Source of the DNA: Exobasidium rhododendri | Lineage: Eukaryota > Basidiomycota > Exobasidiomycetes > Exobasidiales > Exobasidiaceae | DNA length: 64,000 nt | Assembly (NCBI GenBank): GCA_026210745.1 | Contig: CP110631.1 | Span: forward strand, 2,914,001-2,978,000 | Reading direction: 5' to 3' | In this document: positions 8,488-20,300 of the stretch, piece after piece | Layout of the letters: each line of letters opens with the position of its first letter | Numbering within the stretch: position 1 is the first letter of the stretch | Position numbers and translations under genes: made by a program | Notes under the pieces: model-generated | Seen by the model: the letters and a program-made list of their open reading frames with translations, nothing else | Told to the model about the DNA's origin: nothing | Database searches by the model: none

Positions 8488-11166
8488 CTATATACTTCCT
8501 CCTCGATGCTGGCTGTTCGATGAGGCTGGCTCCTGGTAAGGACTGAGAGGTAGCTGCATGTTGGGACTATCGTAGTATCGCGAGGGATCAGAATAAGCAG
8601 AGTCGTGGTAGTATTGTTCGCCTACATCGCCTTGACTTTGGTGTTCACCCCAGCCTTGGCTTGCGTATGACTGATCGTGACCTTCGCCCAGTTGTGATCT
8701 CGCCATCGCCCTAGGTGTTCCAGGTGTGTTTGGTCGATCATAATAAGGTGTTTGAGGTCCACTGACGTCGTGCATCTTGTATGTATCAAAGGTGCCTGTA
8801 CTGCTTCGGTGAGGCAGAGCAAATCCCTGGAAAGAGGCACCTCCTGTTGGTGTGTTGACTCGCTTGTATTCCGGTCCTCCCGATGTGTATCCTCCCATAC
8901 CGTAGATGGCACCTCCTGCGCCTGCACTTGGTCGAACAGTGCCCTTTTCTCCTCTTTGTTTCGACCTTCTCCTCCAACAGCAGAATGCCAAGATGATCAG
9001 AGCAATTGCAGCAGCTCCTCCTACTGCAATTCCGACCAATTTGCCAATTCCAAATGCTTCAACCCCGCTCTTGCTTGGGTTCACATTGAAATTTGCATTG
9101 GTGACAGCTACTGGTAAGGCGCTTGGAGCAGCTCCAGCGACAATGATATTGGGAACAGATCCACCGCTGGCTTCCACTCCGATCTGCACGAGCTTGCCCA
9201 CACTTGGAACACCGGCAATCGTAATGAAAAGAAGAGCAGGACCACTGACAAAGATGTTCTGATTGATTGGCATAGGATTGACCATGTATTCGACTGAACC
9301 ATCACTATTGACCGTATACGTATGTTGTAATTGCAAACTCCTTTGACCCATGTTCATGGCATGAGTGGAGAAACCTGGACGGATGACCATCACCTTGGTA
9401 TTCTCGGCATTGTAATTGGCCGCGGTGCCCATGAAAGCGGCGTCCATGCTGAAGTTCCACGTATTGCCACCATAGAGGATGTACGATGGAAGACCGGCCG
9501 GCGATGGTCTAGGTTCGTTGTAATACATCGGATACCATTTCTCCAACTCATACGTGGTGTTAAATCCTTGAGGAGTTGTGTTGAGTGGCATGCTCAAGGA
9601 GACATCTTGATGGGGATTCGACCCACCGATAAGAACAGAGCCATCGGGTAGCAAGATTGCACTAGAATGATACAATCGGGCAATCGTAGAAGTGCCGAAA
9701 CCTGTAGAGGTCAATCGAGAACCGATTGGCAAGGAGGGATCGTACAGAACTGGTTGGTAGGTAGGATCTTGTGAAAAGCCTTCCAGATTAACGCCATTCA
9801 CCATATTCCAAGTGGTATTGCCGTAACCGGCAGTACCGCGCTGTGCACCATTGACAATGACCATTTGACCGGTAGGAAGGTGAATAAATTGTCCCATAGA
9901 CCGACCCTGAGGAAGGTCTTCTTCTTGTGTGTAGTGAGGAGAGAGTAGATTACCGTTGGCATCTTCAGGCGTGATGGACGAGCAATCCGTTTGAGCGGCA
10001 ATATTGTACGTGTTGGTGTTGGGAGTACCGTAGCTTCCCCATTGAGCGTCAGTCATGATTGAGCCACCACAGAACAGGATCGTCGGTGTGTAATTGTTTT
10101 CCGGTGTCAAGGGCAGCATGGCAGTGGCACCAGACGCAGGGTAGACTCGAGTTATTTCTGCAGGAGGCCAAAGGAGGGGAAATTTTGTCAGATGCGAGAA
10201 CATACAAAATCGAGGAAAAAGAAAGAAAACAACAAGACCCTTTCACCACTCACGATTGGGCATGTCATCGAGATCAGTGTAAGCAACGTCTTCGTCGTTG
10301 GCATACATGTCCCACAAGGTTGTACTGTAATTTGCTTGCATGAAAAGCTTTCCACTGGGCATCAGGTACGTGTGAGGATACATGTTGAGACCACTGGTCA
10401 AAACCATGAAATTATTGACAGCAGGCGCGTTGCCCTTAGGAGGCCAAAATTCCCATGTCGGGTTAGCTCCTCCGCCAGCAAGGTTGGCGAGAGTGCCTCC
10501 CTCGAAGGCAGGGTCTGTGTTGGGGTAATTTCTGTTGATGTATCCTCCTCCTGTAGCACCGCCTATGAGCAGCACGCTTCCGTCCGTCATGACTTCGATT
10601 CCAGGATACCATCGAGCGGAAGTCATTGTTCCAGCATTGTCGATCCAAGAAAGACTGGAGGAACTGGCCTCTGGTTGCATGAGTCGAATCGCTAGTCTCC
10701 CGTCACTGTCCATGTAAGGTCCAGAGGCAACAGTGCCTGTCCCAGTAGCATTTCCACCGTTTCCAACACCTTGGTTTCCACCAGCGACGAGCCAACTTCC
10801 ATTGCCCAGCACGGCACCAGAAGCGCAGAAAGGGTTCGTCGTCATATCAAGTCCCTTCATTGTGTAGTCCGTGAGGCTCATAACAGAAGCCCAGATCGGT
10901 TTACCGTTGGAAAGCACTGCATTATGTGGGGCGACACCGTTATTCTCTGCCTTGTCGATAATCATGACGTTGTTTTCATCGATGAGAGCCATCATCATCG
11001 CTGATGCTAGCGAATCTTGCTGAACTACTTCAAATCCACCAGGCGTAGCCACTGCATTACTGAGTGGCAGACTGGACAACAGCATTGCAACGCTCGCAAT
11101 CGCGAATGTCATGGTGGCTTTACGCGCTGTAGGTATCCACGAGGGACACCCTCTCCTTGAAAGCAT
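8488..11166 (-). CDS. glyoxal oxidase, membrane-anchored radical-copper oxidase
   Basis: Oxidises aldehydes such as glyoxal and methylglyoxal and releases H2O2 outside the cell. Two exons, 10254-11166 and 8488-10157, with an intron of 96 nt (donor GTGAGT, acceptor CTGCAG); total 860 aa. Met19 starts a signal peptide (MTFAIASVAMLLSSLPLSNA), so the first 18 residues may not be used. The copper site is complete by comparison with Phanerochaete GLOX: Cys114 (NPFCASG) and Tyr187 (ARWYPG) for the Cys-Tyr radical, Tyr467/His468 (RLYHSSA) and His570 (STHAMNMGQR). A hydrophobic segment (about 676-697) followed by CCWRRRSK predicts a type I membrane anchor with a Pro/Gly/Tyr-rich cytoplasmic tail. In Ustilago maydis a related glyoxal oxidase is needed for filamentous growth and virulence; that role here is inference. 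Confidence 0.95.
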
Positions 11167-13701
11167 ACCGGTCGTTTTATACCAGAGTCGGCAAAGAGTC
11201 TTGCGGGTAAGAAAGAGCTGTGGCTAAGATCCTACTTCGAGCCTGGAATGCAATGGGACAAAGACGCTGTAGTGTTGTGGCAATCAGGGTGAGAAGGATA
11301 GAAGACGTGAAAGGTAAAGAGCAGCACACCCCCTTGTTGTGGGTTTTTTGGGACGAAAGAAGTGGGTCCCGAGATTGGGGAAAGTTGATCCTAGTAAGAT
11401 TGAGACTGTTCTGGACCTGAAATTTCCGATGCCTGGGCGCAATGAGGTGAAAGGGGTCCGAGAGAGTGTGTGTAGGAGAGTGGTTGGAAGGCGGTGGTGA
11501 GTGACAAGAATTCTCCAGGGCAGAAGGGAAACGAGCTGGAGCAAGCAGTACGAGAGCCCATGCAAAAGAAAAAGGGGGCGAAAATAACGGAATGAAACCC
11601 TTTTCTCAAGATTCCACAGTCAGCAAGCAAGGGTAAGAAAGTATAATCACTTTTGCATTTCTTATGGGAAAGTCATTGTAATCAAGCCCGGACGGCGCGC
11701 TCGCCTTTGTATTGAAAGCCCTGAAAAATAGTACTGCGTGGTCAGAGTTTTCCACACTAGAAAGACTTTAGAGTATCTCATCGTCCTTTACTTTGGTACT
11801 ATTTCTGTATGTGCGTGTTAACCCTCCTTGTCCGTCCAGAATGCAAATTCCAACGGCATGGGCCTGTACCTACAGCAAGACCAGCACGCCTCGTCGGGGT
11901 CCCGAGGAGGGGAAATTTGGTTTGATCTACACTAGCGTGTTTAGTCAGAACACAATCTTACGTTTGCAGAAAACTTCATCGAAGCCTTACTCTCGCCGCG
12001 GCGGTCTATTTCTATTAGGAGTTTGGAACGGCTCAGTCGGCCTTCGCAGTGGGGGATTTACTATCGTCCTACTGCTGTGGATCCACCGTAGGCGTTAGGT
12101 TTCTAAAATAAGAATGCGAAATGCTTAGGGGAGGCATTATGACCAGACCGTACATCGGGGCAAGCGCTCTACTATCTCGGCGACAAAGGCGCACTTTTGA
12201 TTGCTTTGATACTTCCACTACAAGCACGCTTGAGTGGATTTGCGGAGAGGTCATCGAAGCCGAACCATCTGCAGTCGTTTGCTTCTTTTGATCTTTGCAT
12301 AAGATTTGCACACGGCGGTCCACTGTCACGATCAACCTCCGCATAGTGACCAGGGCTCAAAGGCGACAACTCCAGCTCCCTGTCGAGCGAGTAGCTGGCA
12401 AAGCAATTGAAAGTGTACTGCGGGTCTTGAGTGCAGCCGACTCCCTTCGCTGAGCTCTTTATGGCATTTCCACCCAAGAGATCCTCTGCAAGAGTAGGTC
12501 AAGTGGAACAGGCATGGCGTGACAAAAATCAAAACAAGGAAGATTGCTGCTACTGTGCGATGTATCCGTCTCAAGTCGGGACAGCTAAGGATTCATAGGT
12601 CTTCTGTGAATAGTCTACAATCGTGGTGGAACATATCCGAAGCTGTTTTCCTGTGAGAAGAAGGCAGTGATGATCTTCCTCTTATGCCACTTACTCACCT
12701 AGACGAGTCTGGAGAGTAGGAAAGAAGTTGCCAGCTGCTTGCTCTTCGTTTGCGCGCACCTCTTCGCTGCATAGTCGTAATCTTGCTCTTCGTCATGTAC
12801 GTCACATCTGAAGGCTATGCTCATCATTCTCTAGGTATCGATTCCTTCTTACTATATTCAGCCAAGCAGCCATTGAGGATGACTTGAGAGATGCGAGATG
12901 TAGTGGGGACATCGTGAACTTGGTATGTGTCAAGCGACGCCCTGAGATCACAACGACGTAAGACCGTTCCGAATGCCCCGGCAGGTGGATAGGACTATGT
13001 TGAACGAGCTCCCTCTCATTCACCTGTCTCTCGTGTACGTCGTGCTCGAAGATTTTTTTGAGTAAGCTCATCGCAGGTCAGGCCGCCTCCTTCAGTCTCG
13101 TAAATAGTAGGAAGGAAAAGGATCTCACAGGCTACTTCTTCCGTAAGGACTTCTTCTCACCTCGTGCAATCAAGGGTGAAGGTGAGACGAAGTGTTGTTC
13201 CCCGTTGAGAGCCAGTCTAGATCTCGCTTCGAAAGTCACAAGTAGTACACAGAGCAAGCCGGCAATCTCATCCTCTGTCATCACGGCACGATCTCTTGTG
13301 ACATCTAACCTCGAGACTAATCAATGCTAGTATCGTCAATTATGCGGAAAGGTGTATGGAAAGATGGGAGGGACAAAGGGAAGGCGGTGTATTGAAGATG
13401 AAAAATGTGAAACACTTCCGATTTCCCCCAGAAACAGGCTGGACCGTGCGACTATACATACATCTGCAGTATTCACTGACTTATTTGACGTGCAACGATG
13501 AATGATAGTCTCTCTTACTTTTTTTGATTTATTTAGTCTCCCCGTTGACACCGCCTGGCTGAAAGGAACAATTGTCTCAAAGTGTACGAAAACGCATATA
13601 TAGTCAGTCGTCCTACCCGTTGACCATCCTGCCCAGAGCCCACATACATCCTCACCCGAGATCGCAATCTCCTCTACCTCTACTAACACAACCAGACCAC
13701 G
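11167..13701. other. gene-poor block upstream of glyoxal oxidase
   Basis: About 2.5 kb with only short, mutually overlapping frames on both strands. Splice-like sites occur on the minus strand at 12160-13290 (for example an acceptor at about 12492 followed by a Cys-containing frame), but I could not join them into one consistent reading frame. The first few hundred bases are the presumed promoter of glyoxal oxidase. No transposase, reverse transcriptase or terminal repeats are visible. Confidence 0.5.
13597..13602 (+). promoter_or_regulatory. TATA-like element
   Basis: TATATA about 100 bases before a pyrimidine-rich leader and an ATG at 13702. It supports, weakly, a plus-strand transcript starting here. 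Confidence 0.3.
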
Positions 13702-13997
13702 ATGGCCGAGTTTCATGTCAATCACAAGATGCATCAGTGAGTCCACATTGATCTGTACATGAAGGGGGGCAGGAGGAAAATACGGAGGAGGAGGAGGGGA
13801 GGGGGAACGGGGCCTTGGCTTTTCCAAGATGGACGAAACGGCGATGTACATCAGTACTGACCAGAACATTCTGGCTTCCACAGATATACTTTGATTCCAA
13901 GAGTAGTATATATCCGAAGGTGGGGAATGAAGCACTGGGGTTTGGCATTCGGTCGAACAGGAAGAGTCACCTACAACTAATGCATGGAGAACCATGA
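13702..13997 (+). CDS. doubtful small two-exon protein (67 aa)
   Basis: Not recognised. ATG 13702 follows a C/T- and CA-rich leader typical of fungal starts. Exon 1 (13702-13736, MAEFHVNHKMHQ) ends at a GTGAGT donor; exon 2 (13829-13997) follows TTGGCTTTTCCAAG. Phases agree and give 67 aa ending in LMHGEP. The intron is very purine-rich. Against it: the second exon has no domain and mediocre codon use, and another frame of the same exon is equally protein-like. It could be an untranslated transcript. Confidence 0.25.
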
Positions 13998-15144
13998 TGC
14001 ACGCCTTGACGCCTAATCAAGCATTGGCGAGAATTCGAATTAGTCCATACCCGGTGCCTTCCATACGCTGTCTTCTACCACATTCGCTTCCCACTTCGTT
14101 TTACTGCTGCCTGATTACATCCTCGTCTCCTGCACCCGTGTCTCCGAGCAAAGCAACAGCAGAGACGATCCTTTGTTGATTTCGCCCGCCCGACTACGGT
14201 ATACAGATGTTTTCTATGCACGTAATATATCCCATTCTTTACATCTTCGTACATGCTGTGGGGGTCCCCATGCTCGCAAGACAATCGGTGAGAAATGAAA
14301 AGTATCGATTCGAGAAAGAGAAAGAAAAGAAGAAGGGGGAGGGGGAGGGGAGAGAGAAGAGGAAGATAGAGGGGAATTTGGTGAGGGGATGAAATGAAAA
14401 AGAAGAAGGCTTTGGGTGACGATTCGTGTTACAATAGCCTCAGATCCCGAGCAGTGAAGATAAGATAGGATGGCACCGACGGCTGTTTTCGAGAGAAGGA
14501 GATAGAAAGAGTCGTTACCGTGCGTATGGGAATGTCGGAAAGAGAGAAATGAGAAAGAATTGGAAAGAGGACAAAGGGTGGCATCGTCCTTTGAACAGAG
14601 AGAAAGATTGGCGTGGAAAAGAGGCAGAGACAGAAGGAGATGAAAAGAAGTCTGTCCTGCTGTTTTGGTGTTGGTTGAGGGGATTGAAAGCAGAAGGTTG
14701 CAATGAGAATAACAGATTATGTTGAGAAGGCTGAGCTATGTAAGAAAGGCCGAAAGATGAGCCGGCATATGCTGACGAGTCTTGACGCTGATTAAGGCGA
14801 AAGACGGTGTCAAATGCAGACAAAATCATCCAGAACAAATTTACTGGGGACTTCTGCAGAATGTTAAAGGGGCAAATTAATCAGTTTTGAACATCCTCGA
14901 CAAATCGAGCATGGAAAGTGAGCAAAGGAAAAAGTAGCGTCCACTACGTCCACAAATCCACAAGAGTCAACAAGCATCTGATTAGTGGAGTCGCTGAGCA
15001 CACTCGACCGCAACGAGTCTACGAAAAGGCGGCGAACAAGACAAAGGACAGTGCACCACTAGGGAGAGCAGGAAAGGTTGAAAGAAGCCGAGGGGTGGGA
15101 AGAGAATATAAAATTCGATTGATCGACAGGGAAACGTGTTGTAT
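13998..15144. other. gene-poor spacer, 3' flank of the RRM gene
   Basis: No supported gene. Contains a strongly purine-rich plus strand (about 14310-14380, AGAAAG and GGGGGA runs) and more polypurine sequence near 14490-14650. The right end is the 3' flank of the minus-strand RRM gene. Confidence 0.5.
14310..14380. repeat. polypurine low-complexity tract
   Basis: Nearly unbroken A/G on the plus strand with AAAGAAAAG and GGGGGAGGGGG units. Mirror-like polypurine tracts can form triplex or slipped structures; that is inference. Confidence 0.5.
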
Positions 15145-16365
15145 TTAATAGTTGCCAGGACCTTGTTGACCACCTTGACCGGGCGCTGAGCTGTACCCAC
15201 TTGAGGAATACCCACCACTGCAATCGTTGAAGCGAAGATCGAAGAAAAGATTGCAAGCAACAGATCGAGGCGAAACATTGGGAAAGGATCGAAGCACGAG
15301 ATGCAGAACAGAACAAGGATACTGATCAGAACACACTGCACAATCGCGAGAATGGAACCATCAAAGCACAGAGCAAGAGAGCTTGGTAGATCAGATGCTC
15401 CTGATCAAGACGAAAGGCGCCCATTCACTGCCATATCATCTTGCAGACAAGCACAATCACCAAGCCACAGCAACACACAAAAGACAGAAGCAGGTACGGG
15501 AACAGCGCATCGACTAGGACCACCTTGACCCTTCATCGTGCCACAGGGAAAATTCAGCAGCGTACTCACCCTCCGTATCCTCCTTGAGGAGCACCGTATC
15601 CTTGTTGTGGACCACTGAATCCTTGTTGTTGCTGACCGCCAAAGCCACCTTGTTGGCCACCGAATCCTTGTTGACCGCCGTAGCTAGCTTGTTGACCGCC
15701 GTAACCACCAGCGAATCCACCTTGAGGTGCTCCGTAACCTGGTTGTTGACCGCCGTAGCCGCCTTGACCGCCACCAAAGCCACCGCCTTGTCCACTGTAG
15801 CCACCTGATTGTTGGCCTGTTGTTGCACCAAACAGGAAGTAAAGGTGTCACAGCAGTGAGCGACGTGACACAAGTCTCTTCTCCGTGCCACAATGCTTAC
15901 CGTAACCACCACCGTAACCACCGGCACCCATACCAGCGCCCATACTTCTGCAAAAGAAAAGCCCCGAGTACGGAAAGGATCAGTATATCTGCTTCACAAG
16001 TAGGCAAGAAAGCCTCCAATCTCTTGCAACGCACCCAGCAGGTCTAGAATTAGCCATGTTGACACGAATTCGTCGTCCGTCAACTTCTTGCTCGTTAAGA
16101 CCGGCAATAGCAGCATCGGCCTCCTGTTGAGAGCCGTAGGTGACAAAGCCAAATCCACGCGAGCGACCAGTTTCACGATCCTTCATGACAATCTGAATAG
16201 AGGTAGAAAGACGAAAGATGGATTCATCAGCGAGAATCTTATGCCGACCCCGCGCTCTTTTTCACTCACGTAGTCGGTCAATTGACCGTACGCAGAGAAG
16301 GCGAGGGCAAGACCGTCGTCATTGGTGTTCCAAGACAGATTTCCAACGTAAACTTTAGCAGCCAT
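15145..16365 (-). CDS. glycine-rich RRM RNA-binding protein (GRP type)
   Basis: One N-terminal RRM followed by a Gly/Gln/Tyr-rich tail, the layout of GRP/CIRP-like proteins that act in mRNA handling and stress. Five exons: 16270-16365, 16035-16192, 15901-15947, 15570-15816 and 15145-15217; 621 nt give 206 aa. RNP2 is VYVGNL (residues 5-10) and RNP1 is RGFGFVTY (44-51). The tail repeats GGYGGQQ-like units and ends [11 protein letters not shown], so it is prion-like in composition. All donors are GTGAGT-, GTAAGC- or GTGCGT-like. The last intron (15218-15569) is 352 nt, several times longer than most introns here, which invites alternative splicing. A 70-nt intron also appears to lie in the 5' UTR. 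Confidence 0.92.
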
Positions 16366-16375
16366 TTTTATCGAG

Positions 16376-16445
16376 CTGTACGGCACAAAACACTGATCAG
16401 CAATCTCTTTACCCTGTCATCGTCATGCTGCAATGACATTCTCAC
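16376..16445 (-). other. probable 5' UTR intron of the RRM gene
   Basis: On the minus strand a GTGAGA donor (first base 16445) and a CCGTACAG acceptor (last base 16376) bracket 70 nt, ending ten bases before the start codon ATG at 16365. Size and sites match the coding introns. Confidence 0.4.
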
Positions 16446-17381
16446 GTACACTTAAATGTGGGTGAAGTCGCTGATACTATTGTAAAAGAAGACGAGACGC
16501 AAATCGAAGTCTAGAAGGAAGGCCAGAAAGAAGTCTCAGTACTGATGTATCGGACTATCGAAAATAGCAGGCTATGCTCTTCACCGCAAGCATTCTCACT
16601 TTTCTATGTTCTTTCCGTGTAATAACAGAGTTCTTGAACAGAAGCCAAGACAATAAAAGTAGGCCGAAGACGTCGAAAGGGATAGGAAAAGAGCTGGGAA
16701 TCCGCCTTGTTGTTGAGACACTAAGCTGGAAGGAACCAAACAGACTACCGCAAAGAGATTCTGGTCGAGAAGCCGAGACGGAGAGATGGAGACTGAGAGA
16801 GAGAGACAAACAGAAGAGTTCCAAGAGTATCAAGAGATGATGGAAGGTGAAAAGAAGAAGGGGGGAAAGCTGAGAAAATACAATCAAAGGACACGCGCGA
16901 AGGAATTGGAAGAGCCCGCGCCTTGTCTAGCGATTGAGTAGGTGAAAATATTAACTTTACATTTAAAATGCCACGCGATTTTTAGCTCACTGTCTAGAGA
17001 ATATTACTCTGAGTAGGGGAAGGGGATGATGATCCCTTCTTGTCGAGAGTCCCTTCCCAGTTCGAACGGTGGTAGAAGCAAGCGTCTTTCTTTGCCCTTT
17101 ATGCGCTCAGGGGGCTCTTGGCAAGCCTGTCCGTCTCAGGGTATGGCTCAGTGGTGCCTCCGCTCACTACTCTCAGCCTCTACTGTCTTATTACGAGGTG
17201 CGCAGTATGATAATTACGATGTATTGCTACAGGATGCGGGTCGAAACATGTGAAGGGGGGGGGGGAGAAGAAGACGGAGAATGTGTAGTGTAGATATGTA
17301 GTAAAAATACAAAGGGGTGAGACTCATTGAAAGCACCTCTCGGCAGCTGAGATGAAATGACTCTGGTTGAGCGAACGAGCC
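16446..17381. other. intergenic region, RRM promoter and GCP2 3' flank
   Basis: No supported gene. It holds purine-rich sequence around 16640-16870, including an AGAGAGAGA run, and an 11-base G run at 17255-17265. Confidence 0.5.
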
Positions 17382-20300
17382 TCAAGCAGACTGAAGGCGA
17401 TACGACAGGGGAAGTGCTGCGGGGTTGTCGGTCGTAGAAAGCAATGCAACGATGTCCTTGAAAGTCTTTTGTTGGATAAGATTGAAGAGGAGGAAAAAGA
17501 AGAAACAGTAAAGAAACGGTGAGATCGAGTCAGGAGGAGTGGCAGAGGAAAGCATCGTGCGATAGTCACTCACGCTCAATCTCCTTTCCCAGCTAGTCTC
17601 AATCTTGTTTAGGTAATTCATGACTTCATCACTAACTCTCGGCTGCACTTCCGAAACATCTGTCTCCTCTCTCGCCTTCCGTAAAGCCTCTTTTTCGCTG
17701 GCGAGATGATTTGCAAAATGAACTCTAGTCTCACAGAAGACTTGCGCAGTCGACATCAGCTTCGACATGAGCTGTAGAAAGAGGAAGATACTGTGAGACC
17801 ATTTTTCCTCTCGTCTTTGCTACTCTCTCGCATTCCTGCTTACCTCCAAGTATCGGTGATCGATCAGCATGCATTCCTTGCGACAAGTGTTTAAGAAATC
17901 AAAGTGATCTTTCAAGAATTGATCCACCGTCTTTGCCTTTTCCATCTTGACTTCGAGTTCCCTCCAATTCGGTTCCAGCACTTCCTCCGTCATGAATGCC
18001 AGAACCTGCTGGACAAAGAAAAGAATTCGATGTCTCAATCTCATAATTCTCATCTTCCATTGATTGAGCAGAGGATGTCCTTTCTCAATCTTACGCCACT
18101 GTGGTTCGCGATGCTCCATCCAGACTTGACAAAGAGATCTTTCCACTGCTTTCAGATGAACGATGATCCTTTGTAAGAATTGCCATCGTAAGATGTTCTT
18201 CTTCGAGATGACTAAAGAGACCGGGAACTTGACACTCAAGTCGAACTCAAGCAAATCAATCAGCGGAATCCGATCTTTATCTCGATTTCTACCCATCCTC
18301 GCTTGCGCCCTTGCTTCGTCCATCCCCCCTCGAATCTCTGCAATTCGCTTGAGATGATCATAGGCGTTCTCGGTTGCTAGATGAATTCGAACATCCTCTC
18401 GATAGGGATCGCTGTAACCCACACAACTCGAACTACCCAACACCATACCAAGATGACTCTGTAACCTCATCAGCGTCACTTCCCTCACTTTTCCAGCTAC
18501 GACTTCCTTGTTCAACTCCCTGCCTGCTGCTTCCAAAAAGGAGGAAAAGAAATCGGCAGAGGATTGAAAGAAGTAGTGCTTCATGGAACGCAGACGAGGT
18601 ATGATGTGATTCTCATCGAGCAGTAGGTGGAGTAGAGCAGCATTGGCTCGTTGATACGCTTGCTCAATTTGCTCATAGAAGCTCTCATCTGTCATAATGA
18701 TCAACTCTGCTTCACCTTCGTCTAGCAGGCCTTCCTCTCCGATCTGGATTTGCGTCATGTCCTTTCCACATTCTCGAATCACATTCAGGTACTTGCCGGC
18801 CATGAGAATCTTCTTCTTCCAGGGCTCCAAATAGGACGGTATTTTGGCACCTCCAGTCAAGATGCCTCGATTACCATTGTCCTCGATAATCGAGTCCAAG
18901 TCAAGTCCCTGTTGCCTTTCGTGCTCCTTTTGAAGCAGAACACTCTCGTCTCGAAGTGTGTAGCGTCTCTCCCAATATTCATCAGTAGGATCCGATTCTA
19001 AGCTGGCACGAGTCACCTTTGGATTCTCCATGATAAGAAATTCTTCGTAGGTGTCAGAGAGATGTCCCGTGGTGATCCATCGTAGTAAGATACGAGCATA
19101 AGGTTGGGCAGCTCGATGCAGTAGCATCAGAAATAGGCTCCTGGCAGTCTCATCTCCCCCCAGCTTGATCACCTTTTCCCAAAGCAGTGCCAAAACTTCC
19201 CCTCCTTTGACAATCCCTCCGATGATTCCGTCATTTCCTTCTCCTTCCTGCATGGCAAAAATGGCTCGCTTCTGCTTCTCCAGACTCGAAACACTCTCCT
19301 CATCGTCCTCCTCCCCGAAGCTGCTATTCTCCTCCTCTTCCTCTTCCTCTTCGTCTTCCTCTTCATCTTCGTCAGTTTCGAGGATGTTGGCATGGGAGAC
19401 TGACGCTATCTCTGATGTAAAGGAATACAAGAAGCCCAGAGATCGCATGGATGGATGAATGTAGAACCATAGCTTCTGGAGCGTGAATGTCGGCGAAGTT
19501 GCCATTTGGTGCTCGAGTTGAACTAGAAGCGTTTGGTAATCCTTCAGGACTTCCCGAATGCCAGCACACAATGCATGCATTACTGTGCCGAACTCCAAGC
19601 TAGACTCTGCTTCGACGAATGCAAAGATTGCGGTGAAGTATGTGGCAAGTGGCAGGATCCTTTCCACCAAGTTGCGCAGTGAAGCATCTAGCGTGGTATC
19701 GACGACGAACCTTGCACCTCTCAAGCGGCTAGCTGCGTCTTCCGGTGAGTACTGATGTGCGTAGTGGATGTACTGCCCTTCGATGCCCGCCAGAACGTAC
19801 AACAAGTCTTCCAAAATGAGTGCTTCCTGAACTTCCTTCGGTGCCAAGCTCATAGGAATCGGGCTGCCCAACTGTGCTGACTCTTCTGCCGACACAGACT
19901 GCAAGAGTCCATTAGATGTTGGTGATGCTGCGTGTAGGCGAGGGGAACTTGCAGCACTCGATCGTACTTGCTCTGACGTTGCCAAATCTCGCTTCGGATC
20001 GACTTTGGACATAGCGTTCCGGGAGGAAACACCTTTGCGCTGTACTGCGCGAAGTGATTGCTTGCGAGGCGACGGCGGTGGTACTCTGCGGGTGAGGGGA
20101 TTGAACACGAAGCTCGCTTCGTGTAGAAAGGAGTCAGGCAGTGCTGGAGGGAGACGCAGGCGAGAAGGAACACAATACAACGCTAAGGTCAGAAACGATA
20201 GAGACAACATGAAAGACCAGCTCCAAGACCCATCTTTCTCACCGTGTTCCTTTCCCCAAAGCCTCTTTGCCGCTACTTTGGCCATTGCGATTCCATCGGG

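Noticed and set aside
12160..13290. Possible multi-exon small secreted, Cys-containing protein on the minus strand (segments such as GCTQDPQYTFNCFASYSL, a hydrophobic stretch before an acceptor at about 12492, and an ATG exon near 13280).
   Set aside because: Individual splice sites look good, but I could not find a set of donors and acceptors with matching phases. The hydrophobic leader has no ATG in frame, and two frames are equally open in the middle.
13336..13995. 219-codon open frame on the minus strand.
   Set aside because: Composition is irregular, with a Pro run from a polypurine tract, and there is no domain. It overlaps a better promoter-like signal on the other strand.
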